Assembly (NCBI RefSeq): GCF_016031655.1
Contig: NZ_JACCHQ010000005.1
Coordinates: 1 to 64,000, forward strand
DNA length: 64,000 bases
From: Bradyrhizobium glycinis
Lineage (GTDB): Bacteria > Pseudomonadota > Alphaproteobacteria > Rhizobiales > Xanthobacteraceae
Direction of reading: 5' to 3'
The notes beneath the pieces are model-generated. The model was not told the origin of the DNA. It did not search any database and worked only from the letters and a program-made list of their open reading frames with translations. The position numbers and the translations under genes were made by a program. Below, piece after piece: positions 27,993-36,157 of this stretch (positions are counted from its first letter, which is position 1; each line of letters begins with the position of its first letter).

Positions 27993-28781
27993 TTACCTGT
28001 TGAACTTGATGTTCTGAAGCGTCGTGAGCACGTTGGTATCCATGCTGACCGACGTCGCGGCGCCGGCGATCAGGACCAGCGCAGGATTGGTCGAGCTGTC
28101 ATTCCGGGCCTGGGTCGCATCCCACATCGCCGCAAAGCGCTGCACGAACTTGGTCACCTTGGCCGGGTCCTGGAAGTCGGTGAGCTTGATCTTGTCCGCG
28201 ATCATCTTGGCTTGGGCGTCGATGTTGGCCGCGCTGATCGTCGACGGCAGGCCGAGCGCGGTCTGCACCACCTGCGTCAGCGCCTTATCGGCCAGGATTT
28301 GGTAGGCGGTCGTGATCGTGGAAGCCTTGCGGGTGAAATACAGCGCCAAACGCAGGCCTTCGTTCTGATCGCCGGCCTTCTCCTCCATCGTCTGCGTGAC
28401 GTACTGGGTTGCGGTGCCGGTCGTGGCCGCGGCGGTCTGGGTCGCCTTGTCGCCGAGTGCGGCGAAGTTGAAGGCGGTCGCGAATTGCCGGTAGCGGGCG
28501 TCGGTCAGCTTGTTGGCGAAGGCGTCCTTGCTCGCAACACCCTCGGTCAGCACCTTGCGCATGAACGCCTTGGCATAGGTCATGTCGCTGAGGCCGTAAG
28601 CCTTCATCGCATAGGAATAGAGACGATAGTCCTTTAGGAAATCGTCGATGGTCTTCACCTTGCCGATATGGCTGAGGAAGTAGTCGGTCTCGCGGCTGAC
28701 ATCCGGCTGCTTCGCGACCTGCGTCAGCGACTTGCCCATGTCCTTGGTCAGCCTGGTGTAGTCCGCGATCGTGGATAGCAT
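27993..28781 (-). CDS. DUF1217 flagellar-cluster protein
   Basis: 262 residues, all-helical and rich in Ala and Lys, with no signal peptide or membrane span. It matches the DUF1217 family, which recurs in rhizobial flagellar clusters (DFLKDYRLYSYAMKAYGLSD and MTYAKAFMRKVLTEGV are recognisable). The gene ends 3 bases before flgF and heads the operon. Family function is not established; its placement suggests a secreted or export-related flagellar part. A promoter motif lies 51 bases upstream (28832-28843, minus strand). Confidence 0.85.
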   Translation of the reverse strand: MLSTIADYTRLTKDMGKSLTQVAKQPDVSRETDYFLSHIGKVKTIDDFLKDYRLYSYAMKAYGLSDMTYAKAFMRKVLTEGVASKDAFANKLTDARYRQFATAFNFAALGDKATQTAAATTGTATQYVTQTMEEKAGDQNEGLRLALYFTRKASTITTAYQILADKALTQVVQTALGLPSTISAANIDAQAKMIADKIKLTDFQDPAKVTKFVQRFAAMWDATQARNDSSTNPALVLIAGAATSVSMDTNVLTTLQNIKFNR

Positions 28782-28829
28782 GACGCGCCCCTCTGGCCGC
28801 CGGTGCGACCCGCTTCAAGCTGCCGCCAA

Positions 28830-28874
28830 TTGCTTGCGCGGGGCTGGCGACCTCGAAGCCAGCTTCGCGCAAGC
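28830..28874. promoter_or_regulatory. two divergent copies of the flagellar upstream motif
   Basis: In the 139-bp gap between the DUF1217 gene and motA, the minus strand carries AGCCCCGCGCAAGCAA (28830-28845) and the plus strand carries CTTCGCGCAAGC (28863-28874). They face outward and together make a near-perfect dyad (outer arms GCTTGCGCG/CGCGCAAGC, inner GCTGG/CCAGC). The copies end 46 to 50 bases before their respective start codons. The same motif precedes flgB, lafA2, fliF, flgE and flhA, so it is probably a promoter or activator site. Confidence 0.6.
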
Positions 28875-28920
28875 GTCGCCGACTAGGTATTCCCGGTGGG
28901 ATCGGCGATGGAGCGGCGCG

Positions 28921-29817
28921 TTGGGCAGTTTCGTGGGGATTTTCATCACGGTAGCGGCGCTGCTCGGCGGCTTTGCCGCCATGGGCGGGCATCTGGCCGT
29001 GCTCATGCAGCCGTGGGAATTCGTCATCATCATAGGCACCGCGGTCGGCACCTTCATCCTGGCCAATCCGTGGAAGACGGTCGTCGACAGCGGGGTCGCC
29101 TGCATGCAGGCCATCACCAACGCGGTGCCCGGCCAGCGCTATTACCTCGACCTGCTCGGCGCGCTGCACGCTTTGATGCGGGAGCTCAGGGGCAAGGGCC
29201 GCAACGAGGTGGAGGCGCATATCGACGATCCCTCGTCGTCCGAGATCTTCAAGGCATTCCCGAGCGTGCTCGGCGACCCCTCGCTGCTGCAGTTCATCTG
29301 CGACTACGTCCGCCTCATCATCATGGGCAATGCGCGCACGCACGAGATCGAGGCGCTGATGGACGAGGAGATCCACACCATCGTCAAGGGCAAGCTGGCG
29401 CCTTATCATGCGCTGGTGACGGTCTCGGAGGCGATGCCGGCCCTCGGCATCGTTGCTGCGGTGCTCGGAGTCATCAAGGCGATGGGCGCGCTCGACCAGT
29501 CGCCGAAGCTATTGGGCGGCTTCATCGGTGCCGCCCTCGTCGGCACCTTCGCCGGCATCTTCCTATCCTACGGCATCATTTCGCCGTTCGCGATCAAGAT
29601 CAAGATGATGCGCGAGAAGAAGTGCCGGCCCTATATCATCGTCAAGCAGACGCTGCTGGCATTCATGAACGGCGCCATGCCGCAGATCGCCGTCGAACAC
29701 GGCCGCAAGATGATCTCGAGCAGCGAACGTCCCTCGATCGACGTCGTCGAGAACGAGACGATCGCAGGTCCCAAGGCCGTCGTTGCCGACGCCGAACCCA
29801 AGGCGGCGCGCGCATGA
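28921..29817 (+). CDS. motA: flagellar stator protein MotA
   Basis: 298 residues from a TTG codon 7 bases after GGAG. This start aligns residue for residue with the N-terminus of rhizobial MotA (first span SFVGIFITVAALLGGFAAMG); GTG at 28933 is the alternative. Four membrane spans are visible: about 5-25, 32-52, and two near 165-185 and 200-220 (ALGIVAAVLGVIKAMG and GGFIGAALVGTFAGIFLSYG). The torque loop contains RTHEIEALMDEEIHTIV. With MotB it forms the proton channel. ATGA overlap with fliM. Confidence 0.95.
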   Translation: MGSFVGIFITVAALLGGFAAMGGHLAVLMQPWEFVIIIGTAVGTFILANPWKTVVDSGVACMQAITNAVPGQRYYLDLLGALHALMRELRGKGRNEVEAHIDDPSSSEIFKAFPSVLGDPSLLQFICDYVRLIIMGNARTHEIEALMDEEIHTIVKGKLAPYHALVTVSEAMPALGIVAAVLGVIKAMGALDQSPKLLGGFIGAALVGTFAGIFLSYGIISPFAIKIKMMREKKCRPYIIVKQTLLAFMNGAMPQIAVEHGRKMISSSERPSIDVVENETIAGPKAVVADAEPKAARA

Positions 29818-30755
29818 TGATGGGAGACGCCGAAGTCGACCAGCGCAAGCAGCTGCCGAACTACCTGCTGGACGCTGCCGGCATATCGATCGAGCGTATG
29901 CCGATGCTCAATGTGATCTTCGATCGCATGGCGGCATCGTGCACCGACAGCCTGCAGCCGATGGCTGGAACGCCCTGCTATTTCTCGGTCAACGGCATCA
30001 CCAACGACCGGGTCGGCGATATCATCAAGGACTACGAGGCCAACGCGGTCGCGGCGGTGCTCTATGCCGAGCAGTGGGACTCCCGCGTCATCATCATGCT
30101 CGACCGCGACTTCGTGTTCACGATGGTCGAGGCGATGTTCGGCTCCGACGGCGCCGAGCCGCCGCTCGACGTCGAGCGCGCGTTCTCGAACATCGAGCTC
30201 CGCCTGGTCCAGGCGCTGTTCGAACGGTTCGCCAAGGCGCTGCAATCCGCCTTCGCCGGTACGTCGAACGTGACCTTTCGCGTCGAGCGGGTCGAGACGG
30301 CGATGGCCTCGCTCGCGATCGGGCGGAGCGGCAACATGTCGATCTGCGCGAACATCATGCTGCAGGCGCTCTACCGCGGCGGCCAGATGTTCCTCATCAT
30401 TCCGCACTCCGCGCTCAATCCGCTGCGCCAGAAGCTCGCTCACGTTGTCGTCAGCGACGGTCGCGCCGCCGACCCACGCTGGCGCGAGCAGATGGAAAGC
30501 GAGGTGCAGCGGACCGAGGTGACGCTCAGCGCCGTGCTCGACGAGAAGATGGTGACGCTCGGCGACGTGGTGAAGTTCGAGGTCGGGCAGGTGCTCGAGC
30601 TCGAGGCCACGCCGCGCACGCTGGCCCGTCTCGAAAGCAACAATCAGGTGTTGTTCTGGTGTCAGATCGGCCAGCTCGATGGCTATTACGCCATGCAGGT
30701 GGCAGATCCCGTCGATCAGAAGCGGGAGTTCGTCGATGATATCCTATCTCGTTGA
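29814..30755 (+). CDS. fliM: flagellar motor switch protein FliM
   Basis: 313 residues. A CheC-like middle domain (about 40-200) and a C-terminal SpoA domain (VKFEVGQVLELEATPR to about 300) are visible; it forms the C-ring with FliG and FliN and is the docking point for CheY-P. The N-terminal CheY-binding motif of enteric FliM (LSQxEIDALL) is not recognisable; the start is the short MMMGDAEVDQRKQLPN. There are three consecutive ATGs in frame; the first overlaps the motA stop. Confidence 0.93.
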   Translation: MMMGDAEVDQRKQLPNYLLDAAGISIERMPMLNVIFDRMAASCTDSLQPMAGTPCYFSVNGITNDRVGDIIKDYEANAVAAVLYAEQWDSRVIIMLDRDFVFTMVEAMFGSDGAEPPLDVERAFSNIELRLVQALFERFAKALQSAFAGTSNVTFRVERVETAMASLAIGRSGNMSICANIMLQALYRGGQMFLIIPHSALNPLRQKLAHVVVSDGRAADPRWREQMESEVQRTEVTLSAVLDEKMVTLGDVVKFEVGQVLELEATPRTLARLESNNQVLFWCQIGQLDGYYAMQVADPVDQKREFVDDILSR

Positions 30756-31041
30756 TATCGTGCTGCTGGTTGCGCTCGCCTTCACCAGCATGCGGGTGAC
30801 CAGGATGCATCGCGAGCTGGCGCGGTTGCGCAGCTATCAGGGCGAATTCTCCTCCATCGTGCACGAGACCGCAGGCGCCTTCGACACGGTCATCACCGCC
30901 GCGCACGATTCCACCGCGAATCTCGGACGCCTCGCCAACGTGCTGAGCGCGAAGATCGACCAGGCCCACGAGGCGATCGCGGCGCTCGATGCGCGGAGCG
31001 GGCTCGCACCCGCGGCGACCGCGGACCTGAACAAGCATTGA
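30736..31041 (+). CDS. small membrane-anchored protein between FliM and FliN
   Basis: 101 residues. One N-terminal membrane span (MISYLVDIVLLVALAFTSM) followed by a helical segment with RMHRELARLRSY and HETAGAFDTVITAAHD, likely coiled coil. Its start overlaps the last 20 bases of fliM, so translation is coupled. Proteins of similar size occupy this slot in other alphaproteobacterial flagellar operons (DUF6468-like), which suggests a motor- or C-ring-associated role, not proven. I cannot assign a function. Confidence 0.75.
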   Translation: MISYLVDIVLLVALAFTSMRVTRMHRELARLRSYQGEFSSIVHETAGAFDTVITAAHDSTANLGRLANVLSAKIDQAHEAIAALDARSGLAPAATADLNKH

Positions 31042-31117
31042 CAGCCGGCACCGGCAGAACAATACGGCCGGCACGCCACGGCGCTCCGGCAGCGGAAGTA
31101 CCAAGAGGCGATACCAA

Positions 31118-31492
31118 ATGGCGCAATCCTTCGACTACGAGTCTGCATCTGCATCGACTGAGGCCGAGACGTCCCCGCTGGAACGCCTGGCCGAGATCGC
31201 CCAGCGCACCGCCGAGGAGACCGGCAAGTTCGCCAACGTCGACGCCATCTTACGCATTCCCGTCACCATGCAGGTGGTGCTGGGATCGGCGACCATTCCG
31301 GTGGCGAACCTGATGAAGCTCGGACGGGGCGCGGTGGTTCCGCTCGATCACCGGGTCGGTGAGCCCGTCGACGTCGTCGTCAACGGCCGGATCGTCGCCC
31401 GCGGCGAGGTGGTCGTCGTCGAAGAGGACAATTCCCGCTTCGGCGTTTCGCTCACGGAGATCGTGGGGCCGCTGGGACAGGGTGATACCTGA
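31118..31492 (+). CDS. fliN: flagellar motor switch protein FliN
   Basis: 124 residues. The C-terminal SpoA domain (about 45-115: DAILRIPVTMQVVLGSATIPV, then VVPLDHRVGEPVDVVVNG and SRFGVSLTEIVG) is complete. It pairs with FliM in the C-ring and holds the export apparatus. The N-terminal 40 residues are acidic and variable, as is usual. Confidence 0.96.
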   Translation: MAQSFDYESASASTEAETSPLERLAEIAQRTAEETGKFANVDAILRIPVTMQVVLGSATIPVANLMKLGRGAVVPLDHRVGEPVDVVVNGRIVARGEVVVVEEDNSRFGVSLTEIVGPLGQGDT

Positions 31493-31494
31493 CC

Positions 31495-32535
31495 ATGACG
31501 GCACCGGTCGGCATCGCTCCCGTCAAGCAGCGAGGCGTTACCACGCTGGGCGGCACGGAAAAGGTCGCCGCGCTCCTGCTGGCGATGGGCCGGCAGGCGG
31601 CGGCGAGCGTGCTGCAGCAGTTCGAGCCGCAGGAGATCCGCATCGTCACCAAGGCGGCGGCGGAGCTGCGGCCGATCACCGCGCAGGAGCTCGAGGGAAT
31701 CGTCGAGGAGTTCGCCCAGCAGTTCTCGATGGGCGCGAACATTCTCGGCACGCTCGGCGGTCTGGAGGCCGTGCTCGGCGACGTGCTGCCGGCCGACCAG
31801 GTCTCGCAGATCATGTCGGATCTGCTTGGCAATTCGAGCCGGTCGGTGTGGGACCGCGTCTCGTCGGTGTCGGAAAACTCGCTGGCGAGCTACCTGTCCA
31901 AGGAGCATCCGCAGACCGCGGCGCTGATCCTGTCCAAGGTCAAGCCGGCCTGCGCCGCCAAGGTCATGAGCCAGCTGCCCTCGAGCCTGCGCAACGAACT
32001 GATGCGGCGCGTTCTGAGCCTCAAGCCGATCGTCGACGACGCCATGCGGATCATCGAGAAGACCCTGCATGAGGACCTGACGCTGAATTTCGCCCGCAAC
32101 CTGGGCGCCGACACGTACGCGCGGGTCGCCGACATCATCAACAAGATGGAACGCGGCCACATCGAGGACATGTTGAAGAGCCTGTCGGAGAAGCGGCCGA
32201 AATCGGCGGAAGTGCTGAAGGAGCTGCTGTTCACCTTCGACGACGTGGTCAACCTGACGCCGAAGGCGCGCACCATGATCTTCGACCAGGTGCCGACCGA
32301 TCGCATCGTCGTGGCGCTGAAGGGCACCGACAAGAATTTCCGCGAGCTGATCCTGTCCTCGGTCGCCTCGCGTGTCCGCCGCGTCGTCGAGCACGAGCTC
32401 GCCATCGGCGAGCCGTCCAACCAGCGCGACGTGCTGGAGGCACGACGCGTGATCACCGACCTCGCGCTTGAACTGGCGGAGAAGGGCGAAATCGAGCTCA
32501 ACCCCGAGCAGGAGGATGAGCTGGTCTTCCGCTGA
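31495..32535 (+). CDS. fliG: flagellar motor switch protein FliG
   Basis: 346 residues. All three FliG domains are recognisable: N-terminal (GGTEKVAALLLAMG), middle with the EHPQTAALILSKVKP motif near residue 125, and C-terminal torque domain (DQVPTDRIVVALKGTDKNFRELILSSVASR) which carries the charged helix facing MotA. It starts 2 bases after the fliN stop. Links the MS-ring (FliF) to the C-ring. Confidence 0.97.
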   Translation: MTAPVGIAPVKQRGVTTLGGTEKVAALLLAMGRQAAASVLQQFEPQEIRIVTKAAAELRPITAQELEGIVEEFAQQFSMGANILGTLGGLEAVLGDVLPADQVSQIMSDLLGNSSRSVWDRVSSVSENSLASYLSKEHPQTAALILSKVKPACAAKVMSQLPSSLRNELMRRVLSLKPIVDDAMRIIEKTLHEDLTLNFARNLGADTYARVADIINKMERGHIEDMLKSLSEKRPKSAEVLKELLFTFDDVVNLTPKARTMIFDQVPTDRIVVALKGTDKNFRELILSSVASRVRRVVEHELAIGEPSNQRDVLEARRVITDLALELAEKGEIELNPEQEDELVFR

Positions 32536-32548
32536 CCGCTGAACGGGC

Positions 32549-33634
32549 ATGGCAGAAACATCCGATCAGGAGAGCAAGACAGAAGAGCCGACCGAGAAGA
32601 AAGTCCGCGATGCGCTCGAACAGGGCAAGATTCCGGTCTCTCGGGAGGCCTCCATTTTCGCCTCGATGGCCGCGCTGATGGTGATCCAGGCGTTCCTGAT
32701 CGGCCAGGGCGTGCAGCAATTGACGCCGACGCTGAAGAGCCTGCTCGACGATCCCGAGGGCTTCCCGCTCTCGACCGGTGCGGACGCGCAGAACCTGCTT
32801 ACCGTGGTCGGACTGCAGGCACTGCGGTTCCTGGTGCCGCTGGTCGTCGTCCTTGTGGTGTTCGGACTCGCCGCCTCGCTGCTGCAAAACGCCCCGCGCC
32901 TGGTGCTCGAGCGCATCAAGCCGGACTTGTCGCGAATCTCCCCAATCAGCGGCTGGAGCCGGCTGTTCGGAACGCAGGGCCTGATCGAGTTCGCCAAGTC
33001 GCTGTTCAAGCTCGCCGCGGTGACCGCCGTCGTCGCCTTCGTGCTGCGCTCGTCCGAAGCGAAGGCGTTCGAGGCCATGTACACCGATCCAGTCGCGCTG
33101 CCGGAGATGATCCTCAACATCGCGATGCGCATCGTCTCGGCGATCTGCATCGCTACCATCGTCCTGGTGGCGATCGATCTCGCCTGGGCGCGCTTCCATT
33201 GGCGACGCGAGCTGCGCATGACGAAGCAGGAGATCAAGGACGAGCACAAGCAGGCGGAAGGCGATCCCCTGATCAAGGCGCGCCTGCGCTCGCTGGCGCG
33301 CGACCGCTCGCGTCAACGCATGATCGCCTCGGCCTCGCGTGCGACGCTGGTGATTGCCAACCCGACGCACTTTGCGATCGCGCTGCGCTACAAGCGCGAG
33401 GAAAACGCCGCGCCGCTGGTCGTGGCCAAGGGCATGGACGTGATCGCGCTGAAGATCCGCGAGGTTGCCGAGCAGAACCGAATCTCCGTCATCGAAAACA
33501 AGGCGCTGGCACGCGCGCTCTACGAGGCTGTCCAGGTCGATCAGGTGATTCCGGCGGAATTCTTCCGGCCCGTCGCCGAGATCATCTACTTCCTCCAATC
33601 CAAGCAGGCGCCGCGGCCCGAGAACGTTCGATAG
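32549..33634 (+). CDS. flhB: flagellar export gate protein FlhB
   Basis: 361 residues. After an acidic N-terminus (DQESKTEEPTEKK) there are four membrane spans to about residue 215, then the cytoplasmic domain with the self-cleavage motif NPTH at 271-274. Autocleavage there switches export from rod/hook to filament substrates. DEHKQAEGDPLIKARLRS precedes it as usual. Last gene of the motA operon; 64 bases separate it from the flgB region. Confidence 0.97.
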   Translation: MAETSDQESKTEEPTEKKVRDALEQGKIPVSREASIFASMAALMVIQAFLIGQGVQQLTPTLKSLLDDPEGFPLSTGADAQNLLTVVGLQALRFLVPLVVVLVVFGLAASLLQNAPRLVLERIKPDLSRISPISGWSRLFGTQGLIEFAKSLFKLAAVTAVVAFVLRSSEAKAFEAMYTDPVALPEMILNIAMRIVSAICIATIVLVAIDLAWARFHWRRELRMTKQEIKDEHKQAEGDPLIKARLRSLARDRSRQRMIASASRATLVIANPTHFAIALRYKREENAAPLVVAKGMDVIALKIREVAEQNRISVIENKALARALYEAVQVDQVIPAEFFRPVAEIIYFLQSKQAPRPENVR

Positions 33635-33650
33635 ATTTCCGGGGATGGTG

Positions 33651-33680
33651 CTTCGCGCAACAGCTTGACGAAAGCTTAAC
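33651..33680 (+). promoter_or_regulatory. flgB promoter region: flagellar motif and CtrA-like box
   Basis: CTTCGCGCAACA (33651-33662) is the flagellar upstream motif. It is followed by TTGA-N7-TTAAC (33665-33680), one base away from the CtrA consensus TTAA-N7-TTAA. Both lie 40 to 70 bases ahead of flgB, the first gene of the rod operon. Confidence 0.5.
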
Positions 33681-33719
33681 GCCCTAGGCTCGTTTCGAAT
33701 GGATCGGAATGGGGCCGTC

Positions 33720-34100
33720 ATGGGACCGCTTTATCTCTTCGAACTCGCATCGTCGCAGGCGCGCTATCTCGAGCTGCGTCAGTCGACCATCGCCACCAAC
33801 GTCGCCAACGCCAACACGCCGGGCTTCCGCGCGCGTGACGTCGAGCCGTTCAACAAGGTGCTCGACGGCATGCCGGTGAGGCTCGCAACGACGTCGCCCT
33901 CGCACATGCAATTGGCCGCAGCCGAGACCGATACGCGAGCGACCGCGAAGAAGGACAGCTGGGAAGTGGTTCACTCCGGCAATTCCGTCAGCCTCGAGCA
34001 GGAAATGATCAAGGGCAACGATGTCAATCGCGACTATTCGATGAACGCGGCGATCGTGCGGTCGTTCCACCGCATGGTCCTGTCGAGTGCAAAGGCCTGA
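33720..34100 (+). CDS. flgB: flagellar basal-body rod protein FlgB
   Basis: 126 residues from ATG at 33720, which aligns with family members that begin MxGPLYLFxLAS; ATG at 33699 would add 7 residues and cannot be excluded. It has the rod motif LRQSTIATNVANANTPGFRA near residue 18 and the C-terminal helix (EMIKGNDVNRDYSMNAAIVRSFHRM). Forms the base of the rod. Confidence 0.94.
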   Translation: MGPLYLFELASSQARYLELRQSTIATNVANANTPGFRARDVEPFNKVLDGMPVRLATTSPSHMQLAAAETDTRATAKKDSWEVVHSGNSVSLEQEMIKGNDVNRDYSMNAAIVRSFHRMVLSSAKA

Positions 34101-34111
34101 GGTGAACTGAC

Positions 34112-34528
34112 ATGCTGGACTCATTGAGCGCCTCTCTGACGGTCGCAAGCTCCGGGCTCGAAGCGCAGTCGACGCGCATGCGCATCGTCTCGGAGAACCT
34201 CGCGAACGCCACCTCGACGGGCCGCACCGCCGGCGCCGATCCGTATCAACGCAAGACCATTACCTTCGATGCCGCTATGGACCGCGCCTCGGGTGCGCAG
34301 CTCGCGAAGGTCAAGGAGATCGGCGTCGACACCACGCCCTACCGCGTGGAGTACGATCCGGGGCATCCCGCCGCCGACAAGGCCGGCTACGTCAAGCTGC
34401 CGAACGTGAACATGATGATCGAGATGGCCGACATGCGCGAGGTCAACCGCTCCTATGAGGCCAATCTCCAAGTCGTGAAGCAGGTGAGGTCCATGCTCGG
34501 CATGACCATCGATCTCTTGAGGAGCTGA
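34112..34528 (+). CDS. flgC: flagellar basal-body rod protein FlgC
   Basis: 138 residues. N-terminal helix [19 protein letters not shown] and C-terminal [24 protein letters not shown] are the paired terminal helices of rod proteins. Starts 11 bases after flgB and ends 2 bases before fliE. Confidence 0.96.
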   Translation: MLDSLSASLTVASSGLEAQSTRMRIVSENLANATSTGRTAGADPYQRKTITFDAAMDRASGAQLAKVKEIGVDTTPYRVEYDPGHPAADKAGYVKLPNVNMMIEMADMREVNRSYEANLQVVKQVRSMLGMTIDLLRS

Positions 34529-34530
34529 CC

Positions 34531-34860
34531 ATGCTTGAGGCGATTTCATCCACCGCTATTTCCGCAGGGCAAGCGGCCAGCCGCGCGAGCGAGACGCAGG
34601 CCGTCTCGCCTGCCGCGACAAATTCGGTCCAGGCCAGTGACGATGTCGGCTTCGAGTCGGTGATGAAGCAGGTGACGTCCGACGCGATCGGGACGCTGAA
34701 GGCGGGCGAAGCCGCATCGATCTCGGCAATGCAGGGCAAGGAATCGACACGCCGCGTCGTGGAAGCGCTGATGTCCGCCGAGCAGGCCCTGCAGACGGCG
34801 GTCGCGGTTCGCGACAAGGTCGTCCAGGCCTACCAGGAAGTCGTCCGGATGTCGATTTGA
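34531..34860 (+). CDS. fliE: flagellar hook-basal body complex protein FliE
   Basis: 109 residues. The conserved second half is clear: GEAASISAMQGKESTRRVVEAL, then EQALQTAVAVRDKVVQAYQEVVRMSI, the typical FliE C-terminus. It joins the MS-ring to the rod and opens the export path. Confidence 0.95.
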   Translation: MLEAISSTAISAGQAASRASETQAVSPAATNSVQASDDVGFESVMKQVTSDAIGTLKAGEAASISAMQGKESTRRVVEALMSAEQALQTAVAVRDKVVQAYQEVVRMSI

Positions 34861-34878
34861 TCTGAAGGAGTGGGATTA

Positions 34879-35667
34879 GTGAAATCGCTCGCCATTGCGG
34901 CCACGGGCATGAACGCCCAGCAGACCAACATCGAAGTCATCGCGAACAACATCGCCAACATCAACTCGACCTCCTACAAGCGGGCGCGCGCGGAGTTCAC
35001 CGATCTGTTCTACCAGATGGACCGCATGCAGGGCGTCGCGAACACCAACGGCTCCTCGCCGATTCCGGAAGGCGCCAATCTCGGCCTCGGCGTCAAGTCA
35101 GCTGCGATCCGCAAGCTGCACATCCAGGGTGCGCTGACGCAGACCGGAAATCCCTATGATCTCGCGATCAACGGACGTGGCTGGTTTCAGGTGCTCGGCC
35201 CGAACAACGAGGTGCAATACACCCGCGCTGGCTCGTTCAACACCAACGCCAACGGCCAGCTCGTCACGATCGACGGCTATCTGCTCGACCCCGCGATCAC
35301 GGTGCCGCAGGGAACGGTGGAGGTCACCGTCAATGCCACCGGCCAGGTGTTTGCCAAGCTCGACACGGAAGTGAATCCGAGGCAGATCGGCCAGCTCAAC
35401 CTCGCCAATTTCGCCAACGAAGCGGGCCTGGAGCCGCTGGGCGGCAATCTCTACAAGGAGACGACGGCGTCCGGCACGCCGGTCGTCGGCCTGCCCGGCG
35501 ATGCCGGCTACGGCAAGATCAACCAGAAATACCTCGAAGCCTCGAACGTCGACCCGGTCAAGGAAATCACCGAATTGATCTCGGCACAGCGTGCCTACGA
35601 AATGAATGCCAAGGTCATCCAGGCCTCGGATGAAATGGCCCAGACGGTCTCGAAGGGCATGCGCTAG
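34879..35667 (+). CDS. flgG: flagellar distal rod protein FlgG
   Basis: 262 residues. GTG at 34879, 8 bases after AAGGAG, gives the family start [20 protein letters not shown]; a GTG at 34870 sits on the ribosome site itself and is unlikely. Central [17 protein letters not shown] and the terminal [25 protein letters not shown] are diagnostic. Forms the distal rod through the envelope. Confidence 0.96.
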   Translation: MKSLAIAATGMNAQQTNIEVIANNIANINSTSYKRARAEFTDLFYQMDRMQGVANTNGSSPIPEGANLGLGVKSAAIRKLHIQGALTQTGNPYDLAINGRGWFQVLGPNNEVQYTRAGSFNTNANGQLVTIDGYLLDPAITVPQGTVEVTVNATGQVFAKLDTEVNPRQIGQLNLANFANEAGLEPLGGNLYKETTASGTPVVGLPGDAGYGKINQKYLEASNVDPVKEITELISAQRAYEMNAKVIQASDEMAQTVSKGMR

Positions 35668-35680
35668 TTCCGGTGTCGCG

Positions 35681-36157
35681 ATGTTGAACAGGGTAGGCCT
35701 GATAGTGCGCGGGTTGGCCGCCGTGCTGCTGGTTCTCGTCGCGGCGCGGGTCGCCGCGGCCGAGGAGAAGCGGCTTCCCGTGCCCGCTGTCTCGATCCGC
35801 GCCGGCGAGCTGATCCGCGAGGAGATGATCACCGAGCGCGCCTTCGCGCCGGGCCTGCTCGGCGTCGCCATGTTCATTGAGGGACGTCAGGTCCTGGTCG
35901 GCCGCATGGCGCGGCGCGCGCTGTTGCCGGGCCAGCCCATTCCAACCAACGCGGTGGAGGACCCCTGGACGGTCGCGCGCGGTGCCATGGTCAAGGTCGT
36001 GGTCGAGGACAGCGGCCTGTCCATCGTCACTTACGGCTCGGCGATGCAGTCGGGTGCAGCCGGCGCGCTGATCCCCGTGCGCAATACGGACACCGGCGTG
36101 ATCATCAGGGGCGTCGTCCAGCCGGACGGCACCGTCAAGGTCATGGACGGGTCATGA
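35681..36157 (+). CDS. flgA: flagellar P-ring assembly chaperone FlgA
   Basis: 158 residues. Signal peptide (VGLIVRGLAAVLLVLVAARVAA-AE) then a SAF-type domain: PVPAVSIRAGELIREEMITE, RMARRALLPGQPI, and C-terminal VRNTDTGVIIRGVVQPDGTV. The periplasmic chaperone for FlgI, which is the next gene; stop and start overlap in ATGA. Shorter than enteric FlgA but normal for rhizobia. Confidence 0.94.
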   Translation: MLNRVGLIVRGLAAVLLVLVAARVAAAEEKRLPVPAVSIRAGELIREEMITERAFAPGLLGVAMFIEGRQVLVGRMARRALLPGQPIPTNAVEDPWTVARGAMVKVVVEDSGLSIVTYGSAMQSGAAGALIPVRNTDTGVIIRGVVQPDGTVKVMDGS

